Origin: an uncultured Mailhella sp.
GTDB taxonomy: Bacteria; Desulfobacterota; Desulfovibrionia; Desulfovibrionales; Desulfovibrionaceae
DNA length: 7,459 bases
Reading direction: 5' to 3'
NCBI RefSeq assembly: GCF_905187505.1
Contig: NZ_CAJJIC010000119.1
Coordinates: 1-7,459, forward strand
In this document: one piece after another, positions 1-5,733 of the stretch
How positions within the stretch are numbered: the stretch's first letter is position 1
Layout of the letters: every line of letters starts with the position of its first letter
Notes under the pieces: model-generated
What the model was told of the DNA's origin: nothing
What the model saw: the letters and a program-made list of their open reading frames with translations, nothing else
The model's database searches: none
Made by a program: the position numbers and the translations under genes

Positions 1-171
1 GCGGCAAGCAGGCGGAATTCACTTCCGCCGTTAAGCGCAGCCGCCGTCGTGCAAGCCCCGCGCCCGTACAGCGTGTCCGGGGCAGACGGGCTGTTGTGGT
101 ACTCGGGCGTCTCTTGAAAACGGGAAGAGTTTCAGGCAGGGACGCACAAGGACTGGACGACGTCTGTTCTG

Positions 172-675
172 ATGGAGGATGCGCAGGCGGTGGCGCGCAT
201 GTGCACGGAGGCGGACGAGGTCACGCCGGCCATGGACATGGAGCCCGATGAGCAGGGCGTGGGCTGGAGCATATTCATGATGGGCGAGGTGTCCGATGCC
301 ATGAAGGCCTGGCTGGAGGGCCGGAAGGAGGTGTCCTTTTTCGGGCGCATGCGCGTGGACAATGGCAGAATATACGGCGTGAAATTTGATTTTCGCACGC
401 AGGGCGACGCGCTTATCATTGAAATGCGCGGGAAGTTCCGCAACATCTTTCTTCATGAGGCCGTAAACGGTTCTTGGCTCCGTGAGGAGCTCGATGCCGG
501 AGCCGGGGAAGTGCGCACGACCATGTTTTCTCTGGACGGCTTTGAGGAGGCGCTGAACCGCTGCGTGGCGCTTGCCGAGCTCATCCGGGAATGGAACCGC
601 ACGGACGCGGACTTTTTCAGAAACGCCGTGCCGAAGGAAGAGTTGTCGTTCCGAGGGGACGGCCTGCATGAGTGA
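172..675 (+). CDS. hypothetical protein, acidic, about 167 residues
   Basis: I do not recognise this protein and assign no function. The frame is open from just after a TGA at 115-117 to the TGA at 673-675. The product is acidic and soluble-looking, with no signal peptide or membrane segment. It has a plausible alternation of strand-like stretches (around residues 53-90, for example ALIIEMRGKFRNIFLHE) and a helical, Asp/Glu-rich C-terminal third. The composition is normal for a protein, whereas the opposite-strand frame over the same bases is an Arg/His/Pro-rich shadow, which is why I prefer this strand. The start is uncertain. The ATG at 172 is the first in frame but has no Shine-Dalgarno at a usual distance; the nearest AAGGA (148-152) is about 19 bases away. 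In-frame ATGs at 199, 232 and 238 are alternatives, with a GAGG at 217-220 ahead of 232. The gene lies 93 bases upstream of the membrane-protein gene on the same strand. Confidence 0.55.
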   Translation: MEDAQAVARMCTEADEVTPAMDMEPDEQGVGWSIFMMGEVSDAMKAWLEGRKEVSFFGRMRVDNGRIYGVKFDFRTQGDALIIEMRGKFRNIFLHEAVNGSWLREELDAGAGEVRTTMFSLDGFEEALNRCVALAELIREWNRTDADFFRNAVPKEELSFRGDGLHE

Positions 676-714
676 CGGCTTCACGGGGGGGGAAGGACGG
701 CCGTCGTGTTTTTT
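674..714 (+). terminator. possible weak terminator after the first gene
   Basis: GACGGC (674-679) pairs with GCCGTC (700-705) across a 20-base G-rich loop, and a run of six T (709-714) follows three bases later. The loop is long and the stem short, so this is a weak candidate. It starts at the stop codon of the hypothetical gene, which is the usual place for one. Confidence 0.25.
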
Positions 715-768
715 GTCGCCCGGGCAGGCGGGCAGTGCAGCCTGTCGGGAAAGGAGCGGAGAGAGAGC

Positions 769-1131
769 ATGAAAGTCACGGAACAGCAGATTGCCGAACG
801 CTACGCGTCCATGACGGATGACGATCTTGCGGCGCTGGACCCGGCCAAGCTCACGCCCGAGGCGGCGGCGCTGCGGGCGCAGGAGCTGAACCGGCGCGGG
901 CTTACCGACACCCCGGCGCGGGAAGAAGCCCGGGCGCGCCGTGAAAAGGCCGCCGAGACGACGGGAAGAAGAAATTATGTGAGGCAGCTTGTGGCCGTGC
1001 TTCTTGTGGCGGCGGCGCTGTTTGTGGAATTTGTGCTTGCCCGCATGGTGGAGATGCCCTCGCCCGTGCAGGGCGGCGTCATCGTCGTGCTGTGCGTGCT
1101 CGCGCTTTATGTGCTGCGGGGGAGAAGATAG
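769..1131 (+). CDS. small membrane protein with two transmembrane helices, unknown function
   Basis: This is a 120-residue protein. Residues 8-45 are a soluble helical region with the pattern ERYASMTDDDLAAL, then LTPEAAALRAQELNRRGL. This kind of 'YxxMsdeeL...LtpeA...L..El.rRGL' segment recurs at the N-terminus of many uncharacterised bacterial membrane proteins (family knowledge; no function follows from it). A charged Arg/Glu/Ala stretch (50-70) leads to a hydrophobic helix at about 72-91, a short loop (MVEMPSPVQG), and a second hydrophobic helix at about 103-116 ending in RGRR. The positive end suggests a cytoplasmic C-terminus. I chose the ATG at 769 because GGAG (758-761) lies 7 bases upstream, with AAGGAG (751-756) just before it. 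Extending the frame to an ATG at 706 would add 21 residues with no matching ribosome site. A clear terminator follows 66 bases after the stop, so it probably ends its transcript. Its partner or role is unknown. Confidence 0.75.
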   Translation: MKVTEQQIAERYASMTDDDLAALDPAKLTPEAAALRAQELNRRGLTDTPAREEARARREKAAETTGRRNYVRQLVAVLLVAAALFVEFVLARMVEMPSPVQGGVIVVLCVLALYVLRGRR

Positions 1132-1197
1132 ACCGGCCGCCTGCCGCCCGCATCGATGTCGTTGCCTCGATCGTGCTTCCGGCGTTCAGACTGTCCC

Positions 1198-1217
1198 GCG
1201 CGCATTGCGCGCTTTTT
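1198..1217 (+). terminator. rho-independent terminator of the membrane-protein gene
   Basis: A perfect 6-bp all-GC stem, GCGCGC (1198-1203) with GCGCGC (1207-1212), closes on an ATT triloop and is followed directly by TTTTT (1213-1217). It sits 66 bases after the stop codon at 1129-1131, as expected for an intrinsic terminator reading on the + strand. Confidence 0.7.
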
Positions 1218-1256
1218 GCGTTGCCTGCGGCTTCTCGGGAATGGCGTCTTTCTGCG

Positions 1257-1340
1257 GACGCGGGCCGGACGCATGAAGGGCGTTCGCCGCGTCGGACGCG
1301 GAAACGCGTGGGAAGCCTCCGCCGCGCGTTTTGAGGCTCC
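1257..1340 (+). other. run of three consecutive GC-rich hairpins
   Basis: Hairpin 1: GACGCGG (1257-1263) pairs with CCGCGTC (1287-1293). After a two-base bulge, an inner stem CGGACGC (1266-1272) pairs with GCGTTCG (1280-1286, one G-U) around a 7-base loop. Hairpin 2: ACGCG (1296-1300) and CGCGT (1305-1309) enclose a GAAA tetraloop. Hairpin 3: GGAAGCCTC (1311-1319) pairs with GAGGCTCC (1333-1340) with one bulged A. They are nearly back to back. In DNA this GC-rich some pairing is expected by chance, so a structured RNA is only a possibility. No promoter was identified in front of it. Confidence 0.3.
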
Positions 1341-1551
1341 GGGAGGGGACGAAAAGCCCCGGATTTTCCCGAAAGGCGGGAGGGAACAAGATTCCGGGAA
1401 GAACGGGAGTGAAGCCGGGAGGGGGAGCACATTTTCCTTCGACCGGTTTTCTGCGTTGCGGGATGAGACCGGAACCCCTGCGTGAGCCTCTGCGTTTCGG
1501 GAGGGGCGCGCCTTCCTGCGTGATGTTCCGTCCGCTCAAGCTCAGAAGGGC

Positions 1552-1614
1552 CCCGCAAGCTGTTTCCTGAGTCCCGCAAGCTGTTTCCTGAGTCCCGCAA
1601 GCTGTTTTCCTGAG
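1552..1614. repeat. three tandem direct repeats of 21 bp
   Basis: Copies lie at 1552-1572, 1573-1593 and 1594-1614. The first two are identical, and the third differs by an extra T in the T-run (four T instead of three). The core reads CCCGCAAGCTGTTTCCTGAG. The array lies in non-coding DNA, about 200 bases before the acc promoter. Near-identity of the copies points to a recent duplication by slippage, or to selection as a binding array. Confidence 0.85.
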
Positions 1615-1782
1615 CTCGGGAAGGGGCGGAGAGAACGCGTGTCCTCCGCGCTGGAGAAAGCGCGGAGAAGAAGCCGGAAAGATTCTTGCCGCGTCGTTCC
1701 TGCCTCGCTTGTGCAGGGCTCGGCGGCCCTCGTCTTTGTTCGGGCGGCCTTTTCCGACGCGCGTTCCAGCCCGGGTTATCCG

Positions 1783-1800
1783 TAAATAAGAGGCCATTTA
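1783..1800. promoter_or_regulatory. possible operator: AT-rich inverted repeat upstream of the acc promoter
   Basis: TAAAT (1783-1787) and ATTTA (1796-1800) form an inverted repeat with an 8-base spacer, ending 12 bases before the -35 hexamer. It is a short AT-rich patch in otherwise GC-rich DNA. It could be a regulator site or an UP-like element. The half-sites are short, so this is weak evidence. Confidence 0.2.
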
Positions 1801-1812
1801 AGGAAGGGGGGG

Positions 1813-1840
1813 TTGATTCTTTCCGTTTGCGGGGTATAAT
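1813..1840 (+). promoter_or_regulatory. sigma70-type promoter of the acyl-CoA carboxylase operon
   Basis: TTGATT (1813-1818, four of six matches to TTGACA) and a perfect TATAAT (1835-1840) are separated by 16 bases. It is the best promoter match I found in the GC-rich part of the window. Transcription would start near A1847, giving a leader of about 180 bases before the first acc gene. GGGG (1831-1834) and CCCC (1843-1846) flank the -10 symmetrically. Confidence 0.7.
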
Positions 1841-1939
1841 CGCCCCACAAATGGCGGCCGCGTTCTGCGGTCGGAAGGCCCGGTTCCCTCAGCGTTTCGG
1901 GAGTCGGCGGGCGCGCTGCGCCTGTTGCGTCATGTGCCG

Positions 1940-1969
1940 GACAAGGCGGGAGGAGAGGATCGCCTTGTC
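1940..1969 (+). promoter_or_regulatory. hairpin in the acc leader
   Basis: GACAAGGCG (1940-1948) pairs perfectly with CGCCTTGTC (1961-1969) around a 12-base purine loop that contains GGAGG-like sequence. It lies about 60 bases before the GTG start. There is no proper T-run after it (TCTTTGTT), so it is not a standard terminator. A role in leader folding or mRNA stability is possible. Confidence 0.4.
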
Positions 1970-2017
1970 TCTTTGTTACATTATACCATGGTCTTATGGC
2001 CTTTTCCCCTTTGCAAT

Positions 2018-2031
2018 AAGGAAATGGCGTG
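2018..2031 (+). promoter_or_regulatory. ribosome binding site and GTG start of biotin carboxylase
   Basis: AAGGA (2018-2022) stands 6 bases before a GTG codon (2029-2031). An in-frame TAA at 2017-2019 rules out any earlier start. An out-of-frame ATG at 2024 reads only ATG-GCG-TGA, and its stop overlaps the GTG. The GTG places the conserved KVLIANRGE segment at residues 6-14, as expected for the family. Confidence 0.8.
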
Positions 2032-3450
2032 AATAAAAAGCATAAAGTGCTCATTGCCAACCGCGGCGAAATCGCGGTTCGCATCATTCAGGCATGCGTG
2101 AAGCTCGGGCTCGACTTCGTGTGCGTTCATACCGCGGAAGACGCCTGTTCCGGTCACGTGGCGCTGGCCCGTGAGATCGGCGGCGAAAAGAGCCTGTATC
2201 GCATTTCTTCCTATCACGACGCCAACGAGCTTCTGAGCGTGGCCGACGAATCCGGCGCCACCGCCGTGCATCCCGGCTACGGCTTCTTCGCCGAGGACTT
2301 CCGCTTCGCCCGCAGAGTCACCGAACGCGAACGTCCGCTGGTGTTTCTCGGCCCTTCGTGGCGTGTCATCCGCGACCTTGGCGACAAGATCAACACCAAG
2401 CGTCTTGCCCGTTCGCTCGGCGTGCCTACGGTTCCCGGTTCCGACCGTCCCATCTACGATGAGCTCGAGGCCGAAAAGATCGCCCGTTCGCTCTTCGACT
2501 TCCAGATGCAGCAGGGCATCGCCCGTCCGCTCGTGCTCGTCAAGGCTTCCGCGGGCGGTGGCGGCATGGGCATCGAGGAAGTGTACGACATCGACATGTT
2601 CCGTCAGGTCTACCGCCGCATCCGCAACTACGCCATGCGGCAGTTCAAGGACGAAGGCGTGCTCATCGAGCAGCGCATCAAGGACTTCAACCATCTGGAA
2701 GTGCAGGTGCTCTCCGACCGCACGGGTCGTCATCCCGTGCACTTCGGCACCCGCAACTGCTCCATCCAGTCCACCGGACGTCAGAAGCGTCTGGAAGTGG
2801 CTCCCGGCTTCGATCCTTCGTCCATCAAGTACGACTTCGACGCCGCGGCGCTCCTCGACGAGATCGTCATGCACTCGCTCAACATGGCCCGCAAGGTGGG
2901 CTACGACAGCGTGGGCACCTGGGAATGGATCGTCACCCGCGACGGGCATCCCTTCCTCATGGAAGTGAACACCCGCATCCAGGTGGAAAACGGCGTCTCC
3001 GCCGCCATCAGCCGCGTGAAGGGCAGAGAGGTCGATCTCATCGCCGAACAGATCCGCACCGGCCTCGGCGAGCCGCTCGGCTACACGCAGGACGACATTA
3101 CCTTCAACGGCGTGGGCGTCGAGTACCGCATCATTGCCGAAGACCCCGACAACGGCTTCTCTCCCTGGGTGGGCGACATCGACCGCTTCAGCTGGGACGA
3201 GCATGAATGGTGCCGCGTGCATACGCACGTTCCGCCCGCCACGCCGGAGCATCCCTACACCATTCCCACCGAGTTCGACCCCAACCTTGCCCTCGCCATC
3301 ATTTGGGGCAAGGATCTGGCCGAAGTGACCGCCCACGGCCTTGCCTTCCTCGACACCCTCCGTCTTGAGGGGCACGACGGCAAGGGCGACCCCTTGAAGT
3401 CCAACGTGGAATTTCTCAAGAAAAAAACAGAGCGCATGCTGCGTTTCTAG
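2029..3450 (+). CDS. accC: biotin carboxylase subunit of acyl-CoA (probably acetyl-CoA) carboxylase
   Basis: ATP-grasp enzyme that carboxylates biotin on the carrier protein using ATP and bicarbonate, the first half-reaction of acetyl-CoA carboxylase, in the cytoplasm. It has 473 residues against about 450 for the usual AccC. The N-terminal domain shows KVLIANRGEIAVRI (6-19) and HPGYGFFAED (81-90). The ATP-grasp part shows GDK (118-120), the glycine-rich loop KASAGGGGMG (172-181), HLEVQVLSD (222-230), E299, and MEVNTRIQVE (311-320), which keeps the acidic metal ligands and the catalytic Arg/Glu. The C-terminal domain keeps the Arg of EYRIIAEDP (365-373). Several family signatures are altered: GGGGRGM is GGGGMGI, the usual RDCSxQRRxQK reads RNCSIQSTGRQK (242-253, one residue longer), and RIQVEHPVTE reads RIQVENGVSA. 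Core catalytic residues remain, so I take it as active but from a divergent subfamily. It is the first gene of a three-gene operon and ends 33 bases before the carboxyltransferase. Confidence 0.92.
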   Translation: MNKKHKVLIANRGEIAVRIIQACVKLGLDFVCVHTAEDACSGHVALAREIGGEKSLYRISSYHDANELLSVADESGATAVHPGYGFFAEDFRFARRVTERERPLVFLGPSWRVIRDLGDKINTKRLARSLGVPTVPGSDRPIYDELEAEKIARSLFDFQMQQGIARPLVLVKASAGGGGMGIEEVYDIDMFRQVYRRIRNYAMRQFKDEGVLIEQRIKDFNHLEVQVLSDRTGRHPVHFGTRNCSIQSTGRQKRLEVAPGFDPSSIKYDFDAAALLDEIVMHSLNMARKVGYDSVGTWEWIVTRDGHPFLMEVNTRIQVENGVSAAISRVKGREVDLIAEQIRTGLGEPLGYTQDDITFNGVGVEYRIIAEDPDNGFSPWVGDIDRFSWDEHEWCRVHTHVPPATPEHPYTIPTEFDPNLALAIIWGKDLAEVTAHGLAFLDTLRLEGHDGKGDPLKSNVEFLKKKTERMLRF

Positions 3451-3451
3451 T

Positions 3452-3474
3452 TTCCTGTTCTTATCAGGAAGGGA
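3452..3474 (+). promoter_or_regulatory. short hairpin covering the Shine-Dalgarno of the carboxyltransferase gene
   Basis: TTCCTG (3452-3457) pairs with CAGGAA (3465-3470) around a 7-base loop. The right arm overlaps the ribosome site AGGAAGGGA (3466-3474) used by the ATG at 3484. The left arm begins one base after the biotin carboxylase stop codon. Ribosomes finishing the upstream gene would disturb this stem, which could couple translation of the two genes. It has only six pairs, so the effect may be small. Confidence 0.35.
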
Positions 3475-3483
3475 TATGTTTTT

Positions 3484-5724
3484 ATGATGGAATGGGAAAA
3501 GCAACTGCATCAGCTTGCCGACAGACTGTGTTATCTCAAGGATATCTTCCCCGGAAAGCACGAGGAGGACATCGCTCTTCTTGAGACCCGTCTCGCCGAC
3601 ATCCGCCGCAAGCTCGAAACCTGCTCCGCCGAAGAGGCGCAGGCCGAAATGACTTCTCTTGAGGATCTGTTCTTCTTCATGGAGTGCAAGCTTGAAGACA
3701 AGCTCACTCCCATGGACAAGGTGCGCATCGTGCGTCATCCTCACCGCATCTGCCTGCGCGACATTCTGGAAAACGTCTACGACAACTACACCGAAATAGG
3801 CGGGCAGGGCGAACACACCAACGACCCCGCCATGGTCATTGCCCGTGCCTACATCACCCGCAAGCGTCACGGCAAGGTCTATCATCAGCCCGTGCTCGTC
3901 ATGGGCCATGAAAAGGGTCACGGCGAGGAGTTCCGCAACGGCGGCTCCGCCAAGCCCTGGGGCAACGCCAAGGCCAAGCACTACATGGGCGTGGCCGAAA
4001 CCGAAGGCATCCCGATCCACGCCTACGTCTTCACCCCCGGCGGCTATCCCCTCGAGGACTACCCCGGCGCGGCCCAGCAGATCGCCCGCAACATCTACGA
4101 AATGGCCGGCCTTACCGTGCCGCTCATCGCCGTGTTCTCCGAAGGCGGCTCCGGCGGCGCCGAAGCCATCTCCCTCGCCGACAAGCGCCTCATGTTCTCT
4201 CACGGCTACTACTCCGTGATCTCTCCCGAAGGCGCGGCCGCCATCGAAGGCCACCTTCGCGGCGGGGCCCGTGCTTCCGCCGACCTCGTGGAGCGCTGCG
4301 CGCGTGATCTTCACCTCACCGCCGAAGACAATCTCAAGTTCGGCTACATCGACAAGATCATTCAGGAACCCGTGCTCGGCGCGCGTCCGTACCACTACGA
4401 GTTCTTCCGCACCATCCGTCAGGAAGTCATCCGCGCCACCGACGAAGTCGTGCTCTCCGCCCGCGGCCTTGCCCCCCTGCGTGCCGCCACCCTGCGCCGC
4501 TTCCGCGACAGGGAACTCAATCTCGACGAGTTCTCCGTGCGCTGGGATCTTTCCCGCAAGGCGCGGCAGCGTCTCGTGGAAATGCGCCAGAACAAGTTCA
4601 TCAAGGCCTCGCACCGCGAATGTCAGAACCGTCGTTCCGTCATGGGACGACTCGGCGACGCATGGTCCGAACAGTGGTGGGAAATCTACAACCGCCTCAT
4701 CTACGATTTCTATCACCGCAACCGACGCACCTTCTCCAACCTGCTCGAGGAACTCGGCTCGGAATGGGAAATGCTCAAGCTGCGCGCCATGAAGCCGTGG
4801 AACAGACTGCACGGCAGAACCGAAGAGCCCGCGGGCAACACCGAAGAGCTCACCACCCTTTCCGAGTGGGAAGAGGACAATCACACCGGCTGGGCCTGGG
4901 TCTCGCCCAAGGCCAAAGAAGACCGCGCCGTCTCCTGCCCCTATTCCGCGCAGCGCGGCTGCATGGACATGTGGGCTCCCGATCTCTACAACGAGTTCGC
5001 CGGCGTCTGCTCCACCTGCGGTCATCACTTCCCCATGGAATACCAGTGGCTCATGAACAACTGCTTCGACGAGAACTCCCTCTATGAGTTCAATACCGAA
5101 GTGGAAGCCGGCAATCCCCTCCATTTCCCCGGATTCGACGAAAAAATCGCCGAAGCCAAGAGAAAGACCGGTCTCAAGAGCGGCTGCATCACCTTTGAAG
5201 CCCGTCTCGACGGCGTGCAGGTGGTCGTGGCCATCCTTGTCGGCTCCTTCCGCGGCGGCTCCGTGGGCGTGGCCGAAGGATCCAAGTTCGTGGCCGCCGC
5301 CGACCGCGCGCGTCGCAAGCGTTATCCCTTCATTGTGTACTGCCACGGCACCGCGGGCATACGCATTCAGGAAGGCACCCACGGCGTCATCCAGATGCCG
5401 CGCTGCACCGTGGCCGTGCGCCGCTACATCGAGTCCGGCGGCCTCTACCTCGTGCTCTACGATACAAAGTCCTACGGCGGCCCCGTGGCCAGCTTCCTCG
5501 GCTGCGCCTTCTATCAGTTCGCCATCCGCTCTTCGGACATCGGCTTCGCAGGCCCCGGCGTCATCAAGAACACCACCGGTCTCGACATCCCCCCGGATCA
5601 CCACAACTGCTACAAGGCCCTTTCCCGCGGGCACATCCAGGGCGTGTGGGACCGCCGCGACGTGCGCGCCAACCTTCGTCAGGCCCTCGAAACCATGGGC
5701 GGCCGCAACCTTTACTATCGCTAG
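3484..5724 (+). CDS. fused carboxyltransferase of acyl-CoA carboxylase (alpha half then beta half)
   Basis: Transfers the carboxyl group from carboxybiotin to an acyl-CoA, most likely acetyl-CoA to give malonyl-CoA. One 746-residue chain carries both AccA-like and AccD-like parts. Alpha half (about 1-310): an N-terminal helical segment, RHPHR (84-88), GHEKG (141-145), FTPGGYP (183-189), EGGSGGAEAI (220-229) and YYSVISPEGAAAI (242-254), all close to AccA. A helical, Arg/Trp-rich linker (about 315-460) matches neither subunit as far as I can tell. Beta half (about 480-746): a zinc-ribbon-like region with Cys484, Cys493, Cys509 and Cys512 (CSTCGHH), then FRGGSVGVAEGSKFVAA (589-605), GTAGIRIQE (622-630), YGGPVASF (664-671) and IGFAGPGVIKNTTG (686-699), matching AccD. 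The usual first CxxC is widened to C-x8-C, and the AccD GGARMQE motif reads TAGIRIQE. ATG 3484 is followed directly by ATG 3487; AGGAAGGGA (3466-3474) favours the first. The next gene starts 9 bases after the stop. Confidence 0.93.
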   Translation: MMEWEKQLHQLADRLCYLKDIFPGKHEEDIALLETRLADIRRKLETCSAEEAQAEMTSLEDLFFFMECKLEDKLTPMDKVRIVRHPHRICLRDILENVYDNYTEIGGQGEHTNDPAMVIARAYITRKRHGKVYHQPVLVMGHEKGHGEEFRNGGSAKPWGNAKAKHYMGVAETEGIPIHAYVFTPGGYPLEDYPGAAQQIARNIYEMAGLTVPLIAVFSEGGSGGAEAISLADKRLMFSHGYYSVISPEGAAAIEGHLRGGARASADLVERCARDLHLTAEDNLKFGYIDKIIQEPVLGARPYHYEFFRTIRQEVIRATDEVVLSARGLAPLRAATLRRFRDRELNLDEFSVRWDLSRKARQRLVEMRQNKFIKASHRECQNRRSVMGRLGDAWSEQWWEIYNRLIYDFYHRNRRTFSNLLEELGSEWEMLKLRAMKPWNRLHGRTEEPAGNTEELTTLSEWEEDNHTGWAWVSPKAKEDRAVSCPYSAQRGCMDMWAPDLYNEFAGVCSTCGHHFPMEYQWLMNNCFDENSLYEFNTEVEAGNPLHFPGFDEKIAEAKRKTGLKSGCITFEARLDGVQVVVAILVGSFRGGSVGVAEGSKFVAAADRARRKRYPFIVYCHGTAGIRIQEGTHGVIQMPRCTVAVRRYIESGGLYLVLYDTKSYGGPVASFLGCAFYQFAIRSSDIGFAGPGVIKNTTGLDIPPDHHNCYKALSRGHIQGVWDRRDVRANLRQALETMGGRNLYYR

Positions 5725-5733
5725 GGTGAAAGC

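Larger units (their letters stand above)
1218..1812. other. long intergenic region without a convincing gene
   Basis: About 600 bases lie between the terminator and the acc promoter. Several frames are open on both strands, but their products are Arg/Pro/Gly-rich with no domain pattern and no supported start, as is common in GC-rich non-coding DNA. What can be seen is a cluster of hairpins (1257-1340), further short purine-rich stem-loops up to about 1395, three 21-bp direct repeats (1552-1614), and an AT-rich inverted repeat just before the promoter (1783-1800). I see no tRNA, rRNA or transposase remnant. Confidence 0.6.
1851..2036 (+). other. possible leader ORF (61 codons) overlapping the biotin carboxylase start
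   Basis: An ATG at 1851 lies only four bases after the predicted transcription start, so it would be translated almost leaderless. The frame stays open to TAA at 2034-2036, running over the GTG start of the biotin carboxylase gene (2029) in a different frame. The product would be rich in Arg and Cys, including a CACCVMC cluster, and has no recognisable domain. This geometry could allow translational coupling, but an open frame of this length is not rare in GC-rich DNA. Confidence 0.2.

Noticed and set aside
1..117. Frame open from the left edge to TGA 115-117, possibly the end of an upstream gene
   Set aside because: Only 38 residues are visible with no motif, and other frames are also open here. 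It cannot be told from chance. A 7-bp hairpin (GGCGGAA 11-17 with TTCCGCC 23-29) lies inside but lacks a T-run.
31..684. A 217-codon open frame on the - strand over the first gene
   Set aside because: The product is rich in Arg, His and Pro, typical of an antisense shadow. The + strand frame has a more protein-like composition.
1552..1614. The tandem repeats as a CRISPR array
   Set aside because: The units are directly contiguous with no unique spacers, there are only three, and no cas gene is nearby.
1186..1797. A 203-codon open frame on the - strand in the long intergenic region
   Set aside because: It runs through the tandem repeats (giving a repeated ETACGTQ peptide) and the hairpin cluster, is Arg/Pro-rich, and has no recognisable motif or clear ribosome site.
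1965..1988. TTGTCT and TATACC just before accC as a second promoter
   Set aside because: The spacing between the hexamers is only 12 bases, and TTGTCT lies in the arm of the leader hairpin. The 1813-1840 promoter is far better.
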